A stretch of 64,000 nt of DNA from Muribaculaceae bacterium (GCA_017547845.1 JAFYNZ010000022.1:35187-99186), one strand, 5' to 3'; positions 7,975 through 18,127 are shown, numbered from the stretch's first letter. The notes: generated from the letters alone by a model not told the origin. Made by a program: numbers and translations.

Positions 7975-10002
7975 ATGAAAAAACATATTTTAAATACTTT
8001 GCTTTTGGGTGGCTGTGCATTAGTCCTTACGGGATGTAGTGAAAACAGTTGGAATAATGGACTCGACGGCTTTGAGGAAAACACTCTTATCACCGACGTT
8101 CAGACCATTGAGTACACCCTCACTGATGCAGATTACTCTAATCTCGCAGCCAACACCACCAACATTGCAATAGCTAAGGAAGCAGACCTTAGCAATGAGT
8201 TGAAGGCCGTAGGCACACAACGCTATTTTACAGACCAGATTACAGCTCGCCAATATGTACCTGCTTTCTTGTCTGACCCTGATTTCCCATATTTCACATT
8301 GTCAGATGGTAGCGCATTGAAGTTGACTTACAAGGTGGCAACCAATCTTCCTAATGAGATTGCCGACATTGCAGCAGCAAGTCAGTTTGAAATGACAGAA
8401 GGTCACTATCAATATGTGTGGGGTAGCGAAGAAGATTATGCAAATTCTTTTGCTCCATCACAACCTGCTTCAAAGCATATCCCTGCAATCCTCAAATCAG
8501 AATATCCTGATGCTGAAGCAGGTGAATATGTGATTGTCAACTACAATAATTCTGATGTTGACCCTGTGTTTGGAGGTGGTTCAACACCTGATCAACCGGC
8601 ATTCCAACTCTCAGAAGTAATTGGAACAGTCGAAGAAGGTAGCTCATATGAGATTAAGGGTATCGTTACAGCTGTGTGTACAAGTGGTTATATTATCACA
8701 GACGCTACCGGCTCAATCTTCGCATACTATGGCAACTCATTTGATTTTGCTTCTGTGAAGATTGGCGACCAAGTTGTACTTAATGGTGAAATCGGTTCTT
8801 ACAACAAGGGTCTCCAAGTTGTAGGTTCTTCATCTACTTATGAAGTAGTGGGCAATCAGAAGTACACATATCCTGCTCCTGCAGTGTACGATGGTGCTGC
8901 TCTTGATGCTCTCCTTTCTCGCACATCTCCTGAACTCGCAGTCTATGCTCAAATCACAGCGACTGTATCAGTGAGTGGTAACTACACTAACTTCATTGTA
9001 GAAGGTGCTGAGACAGCTCAAGGTTCGCCTTATTATGTACCTGCCGACATCAAGGCTCAACTTGTTGACGGTCAAAAGATGACTATCACAGGCTACTATA
9101 TCTCTATCTCAAGCAATAAGTATTGCAATTTCATCATTACAGAACTTTCTTCTGCTGCTTCTGCACCTAAGAGAGTGGCATCTATCCCATCTGTAAATGA
9201 AAATGCAGTGTATTATTTCGATGGAAATAAGTGGTCGGCAGCAGCCAACACTTCAATCTTGAATCCAAGTGATTACACAGCAATGGGTCAGACTTATGGT
9301 AACCTTTCTGGTACTACTCCAACTGAATTCTTGCCTATCTACCTCAAGCAGAAGTTCCCATATGCTAAGGCTGAAGATAAGGAATTTGTAGTTTACAAAT
9401 ACTATGCAGGCGGATCAACTACTTACGTTTGCGATCAATACCAATTCAACGGCTCTGAATGGGTGAAGAACAATGGTGTAGTCGAAGAGACATCACAATT
9501 CGTTCGCACTTCAGGCGCATGGATTTATGATCCAAATGTGACTATCACACTCCCTGTCGGTAAGGGTATCGAAATCAGTACGCTTTACTATCAGACTTGT
9601 ACAGACTGGGTGTTTGAAAACATCGATAAGCCACTTGGTTCAACAGGCATCAAGAGTGGCATGTTCTACGTGACAAGCTATGGTAACAACGAATACTATT
9701 CCGGTACATCAGCTTACCAAGGCAACGTAGACTTGCGTCCATCAGCTGCTCGCACTCAATATCCTGCTGCTTACGAAGGCATGACAGACGAAGAAGTTGT
9801 AGAAACAATGAAGTCTCGCTTCTGCAATGAGGTAATGCCTGGTGCACTTGGTATGCTTCACCCTGATGCAGCTCCTATCGATGGCATCGACGTAATCTAC
9901 ACTATCAACTTCGGTGTTTACACAGGTTCGACTGCGACTTACACAGCTCGTTTCCAAGTTGTGGCTCCTGGTAAGTTCCAATTCTTGGATTGCAACTGGT
10001 AA
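7975..10002 (+). CDS. Surface lipoprotein partner of the TonB receptor
   Basis: A 675-residue lipoprotein; the lipobox LTGC places the lipidated cysteine at residue 21. I do not recognise a named family over its full length. A segment around residues 205-295 has an OB-like look, with alternating strands of the form GIVTAVCTSGYIITDATGS, and a similar strand pattern recurs around 310-395. The remainder is beta-rich, with repeated short blocks resembling YYFDGNKWSAA and YQFNGSEWVK (about 410 and 480). It is transcribed with the TonB receptor and followed by a strong terminator, so the two form a complete transcription unit. The probable role is substrate capture or lid function at the cell surface, by position only. 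Confidence 0.7.
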   Translation: MKKHILNTLLLGGCALVLTGCSENSWNNGLDGFEENTLITDVQTIEYTLTDADYSNLAANTTNIAIAKEADLSNELKAVGTQRYFTDQITARQYVPAFLSDPDFPYFTLSDGSALKLTYKVATNLPNEIADIAAASQFEMTEGHYQYVWGSEEDYANSFAPSQPASKHIPAILKSEYPDAEAGEYVIVNYNNSDVDPVFGGGSTPDQPAFQLSEVIGTVEEGSSYEIKGIVTAVCTSGYIITDATGSIFAYYGNSFDFASVKIGDQVVLNGEIGSYNKGLQVVGSSSTYEVVGNQKYTYPAPAVYDGAALDALLSRTSPELAVYAQITATVSVSGNYTNFIVEGAETAQGSPYYVPADIKAQLVDGQKMTITGYYISISSNKYCNFIITELSSAASAPKRVASIPSVNENAVYYFDGNKWSAAANTSILNPSDYTAMGQTYGNLSGTTPTEFLPIYLKQKFPYAKAEDKEFVVYKYYAGGSTTYVCDQYQFNGSEWVKNNGVVEETSQFVRTSGAWIYDPNVTITLPVGKGIEISTLYYQTCTDWVFENIDKPLGSTGIKSGMFYVTSYGNNEYYSGTSAYQGNVDLRPSAARTQYPAAYEGMTDEEVVETMKSRFCNEVMPGALGMLHPDAAPIDGIDVIYTINFGVYTGSTATYTARFQVVAPGKFQFLDCNW

Positions 10003-10028
10003 TCAACAAATACCAATATGACACTCAG

Positions 10029-10058
10029 ATTAGGGTCCGAAGTAATTCGGACCCTAAT
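10029..10058 (+). terminator. Intrinsic terminator of the TonB receptor operon
   Basis: A perfect 13-bp stem (ATTAGGGTCCGAA at 10029-10041 and its complement at 10046-10058) with a four-base GTAA loop, followed by TGTTT. Confidence 0.85.
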
Positions 10059-10082
10059 TGTTTAGTATGACATAGCGTCATG

Positions 10083-10123
10083 GTATAAAATTTTTGACAA
10101 TTTGTCAGCTATTGTATAAAATT
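10083..10123. promoter_or_regulatory. Palindrome and direct repeats upstream of the Do-type protease
   Basis: TGACAA-T-TTGTCA (10095-10107) is a 6-bp inverted repeat with one central base. It is flanked by two copies of GTATAAAATT about 31 bases apart (10083 and 10114), roughly three helical turns. It lies 95 bases before the predicted -7 element of the protease gene. The role as an operator is inferred. Confidence 0.35.
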
Positions 10124-10200
10124 CTCAAATATCGCGTGTAGTAGGGTTAAATAAGTTTAAAACTGATAGCGATTATGCCGATTATATAAATAATTGGTGT

Positions 10201-10208
10201 TACATTTG
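10201..10208 (+). promoter_or_regulatory. -7 element of the Do-type protease gene
   Basis: TACATTTG fits the TAnnTTTG consensus. I see no TTTG at the usual upstream distance, so only half of the promoter is supported. It would start transcription near 10215, downstream of the upstream-most ATG at 10194. Confidence 0.5.
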
Positions 10209-10277
10209 CATCAGCTATTAAACGATAGACAATTATTGACACGAATAAAATTTATTAACCTCATAAAAAGTTGTTAT

Positions 10278-11762
10278 ATGTTAGAAAAGACAATTAAATT
10301 AATGGTGTGTGGCGGTATGCTCACATTAGTGGCTTGCAGCGCGCAAGCGACAGAGGATAATCGCGGAGAATTTGTGCGTGTCGCACAATCATCAGCGTTT
10401 GATACGGATTTCACAGTGGCGGCAGAGCAGACAGTAAATGCAGTAGTGTGTATTAAGAGCTATGTCACTCCTCGTCAGTCATCTGGCTATAATAGTCCAT
10501 TCGGCGGAGGATTTGACCCATTCGAGTTTTTCTTTGGACCTCAACAACGCCAGCCACAGCAGCAACAACGTCGACAACAAAATCAATCTGAGTCTGAATT
10601 GGTTCAGAGTGGTCTTGGTTCAGGCGTTATAATTAGTGAAGATGGCTATATCGTGACAAACAATCACGTAATCGATAGCGCAGAGAAAATCGAGGTGCTT
10701 CTTAATGATAATAACGCCTATGAGGCAGATGTAGTCGGTACTGACGAGGCTACCGACCTCGCACTTATCAAAATCGACGCAAAAGATTTGCACGCGATAA
10801 CATTTGGCGACAGTGATGCTGTGAAGGTTGGTGAGTGGGTATTGGCAGTAGGAAATCCATTTGGATTTAATTCAACAGTGACAGCCGGAATCGTTAGTGC
10901 AAAGGCACGCAGTCTCGGAACAAATGGTAAAAGCATGGGGCTTGAGTCGTTTATTCAGACAGATGCTGCACTAAACCCTGGAAACTCAGGTGGCGCATTG
11001 GTAAACCTCAAAGGCGAATTGATAGGTATCAATTCTGCGATTTACTCCAATACGGGTAGCTACACAGGGTTCTCATTCGCAATTCCTACAACTATAGTGA
11101 AGAAGATTATCACAGACCTTCGCCAATATGGTGCAGTGCAACGTGCAGTGCTTGGTATATCATATGTTGAACTTGACGCAAAACGTGCGAAAGAAAAAGG
11201 CATAACAGCTACTAAATCAGGTATTCTCGTAATGAGTGTCGAAGATCGTAGCACTGCGACTGAACTTGGTCTTCAAGAAAATGACGTTATCGTTAAAATC
11301 AATGATGCAGATGTGCACAATGGTGGTCAACTTGTAGAGCAAATGAATAAATTCCGTCCGGGCGATCAAATCACTATTGCATTCTATCGTGACAATAAAT
11401 TGATGACCAAGACAGGCACATTGCGCAATAATCAAGGCAATACCAACATAACTAAGAAGGGTGACTTCAGTGAACTTGGTTGTGCTTTCATGAAACTTTC
11501 TGCTGAGACTAAGAAGCAACTCGGCATTTCCGGTGGTGTTCAAGTTATCGGTGTTCAAAATGGCATATTTAAGTCAGTCGGCATTAAGGATAAATTCATC
11601 ATTATGGAGATTAACAATCAACCTGTAAATTCGTCTGACGACATCGAACGCATCTACAATTCGATTATGAAGAGCAATGACAGCGACAAGGTAATGTTTA
11701 TCGTCGGCCTCTACCCTAACGGACAAAAGCGTTACTACGCAGTAGACCTCACAGCAGAATAA
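10278..11762 (+). CDS. degQ: Periplasmic serine endoprotease, Do/DegQ family
   Basis: HtrA-type protease and chaperone for damaged envelope proteins, 494 residues from the ATG at 10278. The frame is open to an ATG at 10194, but that start precedes the likely transcription start and the true export signal begins at 10278. The catalytic triad is H130 (TNNHVID), D160 (ATDLALI) and S237 (NPGNSGGA). Two PDZ domains follow, at about 300-385 and 400-490. The LA-type loop before the histidine (about 89-108) is very rich in glutamine. The signal sequence could be cleaved after AQA or, because it contains LVAC, be processed as a lipoprotein; I cannot decide between these. It is a single gene with its own terminator. 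Confidence 0.93.
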   Translation: MLEKTIKLMVCGGMLTLVACSAQATEDNRGEFVRVAQSSAFDTDFTVAAEQTVNAVVCIKSYVTPRQSSGYNSPFGGGFDPFEFFFGPQQRQPQQQQRRQQNQSESELVQSGLGSGVIISEDGYIVTNNHVIDSAEKIEVLLNDNNAYEADVVGTDEATDLALIKIDAKDLHAITFGDSDAVKVGEWVLAVGNPFGFNSTVTAGIVSAKARSLGTNGKSMGLESFIQTDAALNPGNSGGALVNLKGELIGINSAIYSNTGSYTGFSFAIPTTIVKKIITDLRQYGAVQRAVLGISYVELDAKRAKEKGITATKSGILVMSVEDRSTATELGLQENDVIVKINDADVHNGGQLVEQMNKFRPGDQITIAFYRDNKLMTKTGTLRNNQGNTNITKKGDFSELGCAFMKLSAETKKQLGISGGVQVIGVQNGIFKSVGIKDKFIIMEINNQPVNSSDDIERIYNSIMKSNDSDKVMFIVGLYPNGQKRYYAVDLTAE

Positions 11763-11794
11763 TTCATAACTCAATTAATTCCTAATAATAATAA

Positions 11795-11824
11795 AAGGTC
11801 GGAGGCATCTCGCTTTCCGACCTT
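11795..11824. terminator. Bidirectional terminator between degQ and the small lipoprotein gene
   Basis: AAGGTCGGA (11795-11803) pairs perfectly with TCCGACCTT (11816-11824). The T-rich flank (TTTTATTATT) on the minus side fits termination of the minus-strand genes as well as degQ. Confidence 0.75.
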
Positions 11825-11847
11825 GTTCTTCAAATATTTTGACTTAG

Positions 11848-12147
11848 TTAATGATTAAGTAGTGGGTCATAAATAGTCTGCTGAATAAAAGTATCCATGT
11901 CATCATCAGATGTTTTCTTAGTATACCTGACTCTGAATATTATCTCGCCATTTTTGTCTACTCTCTGTTCTACTTTGTCGATTATAATCTCTCCGGCCTT
12001 ACTCTTAGCATAAAGAGTTGGAAACTTTTCTTGCATAACTTGTTCTACACTCATATCATTACTCAACGTTGACCACTTATAGGTAGAGCAAGCAGCCGTT
12101 AACAAAATTAGAGATGCTAAAATAGATATTTTACTTAATTGTTTCAT
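11848..12147 (-). CDS. Small lipoprotein of unknown function
   Basis: A 99-residue protein with a signal peptide ending in the lipobox LTAAC (lipidated C20). The mature part is about 80 residues of mixed charge, ending FIQQTIYDPLLNH, with no domain I recognise. It starts 9 bases after the end of the amylase-like gene and shares its transcript. A role tied to the amylase-like protein is possible by position only. Confidence 0.7.
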   Translation of the reverse strand: MKQLSKISILASLILLTAACSTYKWSTLSNDMSVEQVMQEKFPTLYAKSKAGEIIIDKVEQRVDKNGEIIFRVRYTKKTSDDDMDTFIQQTIYDPLLNH

Positions 12148-12156
12148 GATATAATG

Positions 12157-13854
12157 TTAGTATTTCTTAATTATAGCGATATTGTTTTCATATCGAGGAA
12201 ATGATACTTGGCCATTATTCACAGTAGATATTTGACCTGTATATAGCTCGATAACCCTATCTCCCTCAGCAAATTCCCCACCGAGATTAATGCTTTGTCC
12301 TACGATTGGTTTCACTCGGATTATAAGTTTATCCGAATTACTATATCGCACACATGTGTGTGTATCAATGGTCACTTGTCTTCCTAATCCAATCACACTG
12401 TTATCGCGCCTAATTTTTCCGAGACGTTGAAAATGTTTAAGTTGTATTGTGTCAATTTCCTCCCAATTCATATCAGAGCGAAATGCTTGATCGCTATCGA
12501 CATTTAATCTTGCATCGCTAAGTTTGCGACCGGTTTCATCTCCATAAAATATCTGCACTGCACCGGGGGCGAGCAATAATGTGGTGGCGCAATCGACCAT
12601 ATTGTCCATATCAGCATCTCTATGGTATGAATTATTAAGATAGCTAAACGGATGCCAATCAGAATGTGTCGCAACACTATCGGCATATACTTGCCACGTG
12701 TGAACTATTCCGTCTAAGTCACCTCGTTTAGGGAAATAGAAATTTACCATGCTTGAAAATCCGGCATCTGCATATTCGGGCTTATAATCAATGGAGGCGC
12801 AATCAAAATCACCTGTCATATAAAATTTGTCGATCCATTTTGATGCTTCATCTTTTGGGTGAGAATTTCTCCACTTTGTAAGTGCTGCATTGCATGCTTC
12901 ATTGAGTTCTTTCCAACGATATAAGTTAACATTTTCTACAATGTCGCAACGAAATCCGTCTATTCCAAATTCTTCCACCCAAGAAGTAATCCATGCTATT
13001 ACATATTGTAGAGGATACCAATTATAATCCTTACGTAAATGAAAAGCAGAAGGGTTTACCCAGGCATCATTGGAGTTCTCTTCTTGACTCCATTTTTGTT
13101 TTAGGAAATTTGGTATTTTCACAGCATTTATGCTTTCGTCTTTAAAATCAGGCATTCCAAACAATGTAGACTCAAGCGGATTATCCTCATTCCAATTTTC
13201 ATTAGGCATTCTCACCCAGTCACTATCATACCATCCATTCCATTTATGGCGATTTTCGAAAAACTTTTCATAACTCCACTCACGTATGTGTTTTGCAGCG
13301 CCATTTTCAGTCAAACCTGAGTCTGCAAATCCATATTGCGCATCATCAAGCAATGTCGGATAGCCCGGGTTATTAAGGTTTGCACCGAGCATTACCCTAA
13401 TACCTTGTGAATGCAACGTATTAACCAATTCCCTAAACTCAGCTACTGTGCCAAAGTTTTTGTCGATTTGCGTATAGTCAAGTGGATAATACCCGTGATA
13501 GCCGTAATGTGGAAAATCGTTTATCGGACCACTGCCAGTCATCCACCCATGGATTTGCTCATAAACATCTGTCATCCACACTACGTCAATACCCAAGTCG
13601 GAGAAATATCCCTCTTTAGCCTTTTGGAGCATACCTTGAAAATCACCTCCATGAAATGTCGCAGCATTAATCTGCTCGCTTCCATAATCTACAATTCTTC
13701 CGTAATTAACATCATTGGTGGTGTCACCATTGCAAAATCTATCGGTTATTACAAAATAAACAGTTGCACTACCCCACTCGAAATCTTTAGCAATCGAGAT
13801 AGATGCAAATTGTAATAATAAAAGTGTAAATATAATAGCTTGTAACTTTTTCAT
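12157..13854 (-). CDS. MalS-like GH13 protein with degenerate active-site motifs
   Basis: Secreted protein of the alpha-amylase superfamily, 565 residues, with a signal peptide ending about residue 22 (SISIA). The frame opens at 13905, but that region holds the promoter, so I use 13854. It follows the MalS-type layout closely. Conserved region I, normally DxVxNHTGY, reads GANLNNPGY (158-165), so the aspartate and histidine are gone. Region II keeps the nucleophile D304 in GFRCD. Region III, normally TGE, is TGD (D349). Region IV, normally SHD, is NNSYHRD (407-413) and does not align to a catalytic HD. Two of the three catalytic carboxylates therefore look altered or lost. It may bind rather than cleave glucans, or act by an unusual active site. 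Confidence 0.75.
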   Translation of the reverse strand: MKKLQAIIFTLLLLQFASISIAKDFEWGSATVYFVITDRFCNGDTTNDVNYGRIVDYGSEQINAATFHGGDFQGMLQKAKEGYFSDLGIDVVWMTDVYEQIHGWMTGSGPINDFPHYGYHGYYPLDYTQIDKNFGTVAEFRELVNTLHSQGIRVMLGANLNNPGYPTLLDDAQYGFADSGLTENGAAKHIREWSYEKFFENRHKWNGWYDSDWVRMPNENWNEDNPLESTLFGMPDFKDESINAVKIPNFLKQKWSQEENSNDAWVNPSAFHLRKDYNWYPLQYVIAWITSWVEEFGIDGFRCDIVENVNLYRWKELNEACNAALTKWRNSHPKDEASKWIDKFYMTGDFDCASIDYKPEYADAGFSSMVNFYFPKRGDLDGIVHTWQVYADSVATHSDWHPFSYLNNSYHRDADMDNMVDCATTLLLAPGAVQIFYGDETGRKLSDARLNVDSDQAFRSDMNWEEIDTIQLKHFQRLGKIRRDNSVIGLGRQVTIDTHTCVRYSNSDKLIIRVKPIVGQSINLGGEFAEGDRVIELYTGQISTVNNGQVSFPRYENNIAIIKKY

Positions 13855-13874
13855 AATACCCAATTTTATAAATG

Positions 13875-13906
13875 CAAAGGTAGCATTTAAACCACACATA
13901 AACAAT
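13875..13906 (-). promoter_or_regulatory. Promoter of the amylase-like gene and small lipoprotein
   Basis: On the minus strand, ATTG (13906-13903), 20 bases, then TACCTTTG (13882-13875). It overlaps the upstream-most ATG at 13905, which supports the downstream start at 13854. Confidence 0.6.
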
Positions 13907-13962
13907 ATAAAAATTGTTTCATCCTGTTTTATGTGAGATTAATTATTGACATAAAGAAAAAA

Positions 13963-13991
13963 GCATGCAAGCCTTTGAGAGACTTGCATGC
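13963..13991 (-). terminator. Intrinsic terminator of mutA-mutB
   Basis: A nine-bp stem GCATGCAAG/CTTGCATGC (13963-13971 and 13983-13991). Read on the minus strand it is followed by TTTTTTCTTT, a classic intrinsic terminator for the mut operon. Confidence 0.85.
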
Positions 13992-14016
13992 CTTGTTATT
14001 GATTATAGTCTGCTAA

Positions 14017-16161
14017 TTATTGAGCGCGATCTTCGTTGAGAAGACGGATCATTTCGATAGCAGATTTTGGAATACGAGTACCAGGACCGAAAATAGCTGC
14101 TACACCAGCCTTGTACAAGAAGTCGTAGTCTTGTGCAGGGATTACACCACCGGCAACTACAAGGATATCAGGACGGCCGAGCTTTTCGAGTTCTTCGATT
14201 ACTTGTGGCACAAGTGTCTTGTGACCTGCAGCAAGAGAAGATACACCGAGAACGTGAACGTCGTTTTCTACCGCTTGACGAGCTGCTTCAGCAGGAGTTT
14301 GGAACAATGGACCCATGTCAACGTCGTAACCGCAGTCAGCGTAGCCTGTAGCTACAACCTTAGCACCACGGTCGTGACCGTCTTGACCCATCTTAGCAAT
14401 CATGATACGTGGTTGACGACCTTCGCGTTCTGCAAAGTCTGCAACCATTCTGCGAGCTTCCTCAAATTCAGGATCACCCTTTTCTTCGCTTGAATACACG
14501 CCTGAAATAGTTTTAATTACAGCTTTATAACGACCTACAACTGCTTCGCAAGCATCTGAGATTTCGCCCAATGATGCACGGAGACCAGCAGCCTTAACTG
14601 CGAGGTCAAGAAGGTTGCCCTTAGAAGGATCCTTCACGCACTCTGTGATAGCTTCGAGAGCAGCCTTAACTGCAGCTTCGTCGCGGTCACCCTTGAGAAC
14701 TTCAAGGCGAGCGCATTGTTCCTTGCGAACTTCTGTGTTGTCCACTTCGAGGATATCGATAGGATCTTCGTGTTCGAGGCGATACTTGTTGATACCAACG
14801 ATAGTCTGCTTGCCAGAGTCGATACGAGCTTGAGTACGAGCAGAAGCTTCTTCGATTTTGAGCTTAGGAAGACCTGTTTCGATAGCCTTAGCCATACCAC
14901 CAAGCTTTTCGATTTCTTGGATGTGAGCCCAAGCCTTTTCTGCGATTTCGTTAGTAAGAGCTTCTACATAGTAAGAACCTGCCCATGGGTCAACTTGCTT
15001 AGTAACATAAGTTTCTTCTTGGATGTAGATCTGAGTGTTACGAGCGATACGTGCAGAGAAGTCTGTTGGAAGCGCGATTGCTTCGTCGAGAGCGTTAGTG
15101 TGGAGTGATTGAGTGTGACCCAATACTGCACCCATAGCTTCTACACATGTACGACCAACGTTGTTGAATGGGTCTTGCTCTGTAAGTGACCAACCAGAAG
15201 TCTGAGAGTGTGTACGAAGTGCAAGTGACTTAGGATTCTTAGGATTGAATTGCTTAACGATCTTAGCCCAAAGCATACGAGCTGCACGCATCTTAGCAAT
15301 TTCCATGAAGTAGTTCATACCGATTGCCCAGAAGAATGACAAACGTGGAGCGAATGCGTCGATGTCCATACCTGCGTTAACACCAGCGCGGAGGTATTCA
15401 AGACCGTCAGAAAGTGTGTAAGCCAACTCGATATCTGCAGTCGCACCTGCTTCTTGCATGTGGTAACCTGAGATAGAGATAGAGTTGAACTTAGGCATGT
15501 TCTTAGATGTATATTCGAAGATGTCAGCGATGATCTTCATTGAGAATGCAGGTGGGTAGATATATGTGTTACGCACCATGAATTCTTTGAGGATATCGTT
15601 TTGGATTGTACCTGCCATTTCTTCGAGCTTAGCACCTTGCTCAAGACCTGCATTGATGTAGAATGCGAGTACAGGAAGCACAGCACCATTCATTGTCATA
15701 GATACTGACATCTTGTTCAATGGAATACCGTCGAACAATACCTTCATATCTTCGAGTGAGCAGATAGACACACCTGCCTTACCTACGTCACCGACAACGC
15801 GCTCGTGGTTGGCATCATAACCGCGGTGAGTAGGAAGGTCGAATGCTACAGAGAGACCCTTCTGACCAGAAGCGAGGTTACGACGATAGAATGCGTTTGA
15901 TTCAGCAGCTGTAGAGAAACCTGCGTATTGGCGGATTGTCCAAGGACGCATTGGGTACATACCGCTATATGGACCACGAAGGAATGGAGGAAGACCTGCA
16001 CAATAGTTCAAGTGTTCGAGACCTTCGAGGTCTTCTTTTGTATAGATAGGCTTAACAGGGATAAGTTCAGCAGTAAGCCATGCTTCTCCTTGTGGCAACG
16101 CTTTTGGAGTTGAAGGAGCTACAACTTTTGTTATATCAATTGATTTGAAATTTGGTTTCAT
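14017..16161 (-). CDS. mutB: Methylmalonyl-CoA mutase, large (catalytic) subunit
   Basis: Adenosylcobalamin-dependent mutase interconverting succinyl-CoA and (R)-methylmalonyl-CoA in the pathway to propionate. It has 714 residues, full length for the family: an N-terminal TIM barrel that binds the CoA ester and a C-terminal cobalamin-binding domain. The base-off cobalamin motif DXHXXG is present as [10 protein letters not shown] near residue 600, with the later block [15 protein letters not shown]. It lies two bases after the small-subunit gene, so translation is likely coupled. No epimerase or meaB-type chaperone gene is adjacent. Confidence 0.96.
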   Translation of the reverse strand: MKPNFKSIDITKVVAPSTPKALPQGEAWLTAELIPVKPIYTKEDLEGLEHLNYCAGLPPFLRGPYSGMYPMRPWTIRQYAGFSTAAESNAFYRRNLASGQKGLSVAFDLPTHRGYDANHERVVGDVGKAGVSICSLEDMKVLFDGIPLNKMSVSMTMNGAVLPVLAFYINAGLEQGAKLEEMAGTIQNDILKEFMVRNTYIYPPAFSMKIIADIFEYTSKNMPKFNSISISGYHMQEAGATADIELAYTLSDGLEYLRAGVNAGMDIDAFAPRLSFFWAIGMNYFMEIAKMRAARMLWAKIVKQFNPKNPKSLALRTHSQTSGWSLTEQDPFNNVGRTCVEAMGAVLGHTQSLHTNALDEAIALPTDFSARIARNTQIYIQEETYVTKQVDPWAGSYYVEALTNEIAEKAWAHIQEIEKLGGMAKAIETGLPKLKIEEASARTQARIDSGKQTIVGINKYRLEHEDPIDILEVDNTEVRKEQCARLEVLKGDRDEAAVKAALEAITECVKDPSKGNLLDLAVKAAGLRASLGEISDACEAVVGRYKAVIKTISGVYSSEEKGDPEFEEARRMVADFAEREGRQPRIMIAKMGQDGHDRGAKVVATGYADCGYDVDMGPLFQTPAEAARQAVENDVHVLGVSSLAAGHKTLVPQVIEELEKLGRPDILVVAGGVIPAQDYDFLYKAGVAAIFGPGTRIPKSAIEMIRLLNEDRAQ

Positions 16162-16163
16162 AA

Positions 16164-18014
16164 TTACTTCAACAATTTTTCGTTAAACCCTTTAAGTGTA
16201 TCTAATACGTTAACTTTCACGTGGATGAAGTTTTCAATACCTTCAGCTTGGAGTTCAGCCATGCATGCTGGAGCACCGGCTACTACAAATTCAGCCTTAC
16301 CTGCGAGAGCCTTGAATGCTTCAGGAGCGTATTGAGCGTATTCGTCATCGCTTGAGCAGAGAACTACTACATCTGCACCCTTTTCGATAGCCGCATCTAC
16401 ACCTGCTTGAACTGTGTCGAAGCCGATGTTGTCGATGATTTCGTAGCCTGCGCAACCGAAGAAGTTAGATGAGAATTGAGCACGAGCCAAACGCATAGCG
16501 AGGTTACCAATTGTAAGCATGAACACTTTCGGACGCTTGCCAGAACGTTCAGTAGCAAGACGGAGGTCTTCAAATTCGCTACCTGCACGGTCAAACTTAA
16601 GTGCTTCTACGCCACCTTCTTCACCTTCAGAGCAACAGCAGCAGCAACCTGCCTTGTCGATCTTTTCAAGAGCAGTCTCTGTGAAGTTAGGATATTGGTT
16701 AGTACCCAAGAGGATTTCTTTACGACGAGCAACGTCTGTGTGACGCTTAACACCTGAAGCGTTAACTGCCTTTTGGATTTCACCGGCTTCGAGTTGAGCA
16801 AGGAAACCACCGTTGTCTTCTACTTCGTTGAAGAGCTTCCAAGCTTGTTCAGCGATAGAAACTGTGAGAACTTCTACGTAGTAAGAACCACCTGCAGGGT
16901 CAACTACCTTATTAAGGTGAGATTCTTCACGGAGAAGGAGTTGTTGGTTGCGAGCGATACGTTCGCTGAATTCATCTGGACGCTTGTATTGGAGGTCGAA
17001 TGGAAGTGTCTCGATTGAATCAACACCTGCAAGAGCAGCCGACATTGTTTCAGTCATTGAGCGAAGCATGTTAACGTGAGCGTCGAAGATAGTCATGTTG
17101 AACTGTGATGTCACAGCGTGAACCATCATCTTGCAAGCGTCTTCACACTTAGGTTCGTAAGCATTTACGATTTCTGCCCAAAGCATACGACCTGCACGGA
17201 ATTTAGCAAGTTCCATGAAGTAGTTAGAAGAGATACCCATGTTGAACTTGATGCGGCTTGCAACTTCGCATGCGCAAAGACCTGCTTCAGTCAATGAAGT
17301 CATCCATTGAGCACCCCATGCGAGAGCGTAACCGAGTTCTTGGCTGATGAATGCACCTGCGTTGTTGAGCATGAATGAGTCTACGGCGATGCAACGGATG
17401 CCACGCACTTCCTTAACCTCTGCGATCAAAGCCTTAGCTGTTTCTACGAGGTCTTTAGGGAATTTGAGACCATGCTTGAGGAGACGCTTCATTGGGTTGA
17501 AGTTGATAGAACCTCTGAATGTCTCTACAAGGCCGTTAGCCTTAACATAAGCCACGAGCACCTTAGCGACTTCTACAGCGCAACCAGGGCAGCAGTTGAT
17601 GTTAACTTCGATTTTGTTCAAATCGATACCCTTGAGGATAGTCTCAAGAGTAGCAGCATCGAAGTCCTTACCTGCCTTGAAAGCGATAGAATCTACACCG
17701 CGATCGATAGCGTGGATAGCTGCAGCGTTGATAGCTTCAGCAGTGTCACCGAGGATTTCTTGGCGAATGAGCCAGTTGTTGTCGGTGCGTGTACCGCGGA
17801 TGTAAGGGAATTCACCTGGAAGTGAATTAACTGTGCTAAGATTAGCAGTGTCTTCAGCACGATAGAAAGGTTGCACATCAAAACCTTCGTTTGTGCGCCA
17901 AACGAGCTTCTTGTCGAAATCTGCACCCTTCAAATCTGCATTGATTTTCGCCACCCATTCTTCTGTTGAGATAGGTGGGAACATGTCAAATAATTTTTCT
18001 TTTTTCTCTGCCAT
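16164..18014 (-). CDS. mutA: Methylmalonyl-CoA mutase, small subunit
   Basis: Structural partner of MutB, 616 residues. It shares the barrel-plus-Rossmann architecture but, as expected for this subunit, its C-terminal domain lacks the DXHXXG cobalamin motif. The odd feature is in the linker between the domains. At about residues 462-472 there is a run of five cysteines followed by acidic and glycine residues ([14 protein letters not shown]), encoded by four TGC and one TGT codon. I would not expect this in a catalytically silent subunit; it could bind metal or simply be a flexible linker. It is first in the mutA-mutB operon, with a -7 promoter element about 106 bases upstream. Confidence 0.95.
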   Translation of the reverse strand: MAEKKEKLFDMFPPISTEEWVAKINADLKGADFDKKLVWRTNEGFDVQPFYRAEDTANLSTVNSLPGEFPYIRGTRTDNNWLIRQEILGDTAEAINAAAIHAIDRGVDSIAFKAGKDFDAATLETILKGIDLNKIEVNINCCPGCAVEVAKVLVAYVKANGLVETFRGSINFNPMKRLLKHGLKFPKDLVETAKALIAEVKEVRGIRCIAVDSFMLNNAGAFISQELGYALAWGAQWMTSLTEAGLCACEVASRIKFNMGISSNYFMELAKFRAGRMLWAEIVNAYEPKCEDACKMMVHAVTSQFNMTIFDAHVNMLRSMTETMSAALAGVDSIETLPFDLQYKRPDEFSERIARNQQLLLREESHLNKVVDPAGGSYYVEVLTVSIAEQAWKLFNEVEDNGGFLAQLEAGEIQKAVNASGVKRHTDVARRKEILLGTNQYPNFTETALEKIDKAGCCCCCSEGEEGGVEALKFDRAGSEFEDLRLATERSGKRPKVFMLTIGNLAMRLARAQFSSNFFGCAGYEIIDNIGFDTVQAGVDAAIEKGADVVVLCSSDDEYAQYAPEAFKALAGKAEFVVAGAPACMAELQAEGIENFIHVKVNVLDTLKGFNEKLLK

Positions 18015-18119
18015 AATTAAATAGCTAAAATAGAATAATATATAGATTTGTAAATAAACGATTTCCTTTTAAAACCGCATGTAAGAGTCACTTCTTGTGA
18101 TTAACTCACAATAAGTCTA

Positions 18120-18127
18120 CAAAGGTA
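18120..18127 (-). promoter_or_regulatory. -7 element of mutA-mutB
   Basis: TACCTTTG on the minus strand fits TAnnTTTG. No clear upstream TTTG at 19-20 bases. It implies a leader of about 100 bases; I see no riboswitch-like structure in it. Confidence 0.45.

Noticed and set aside
18015-18119. Cobalamin riboswitch ahead of mutA
   Set aside because: The leader of about 100 AT-rich bases shows no B12-box-like sequence or branched structure; the genes use B12 but the element is not visible.
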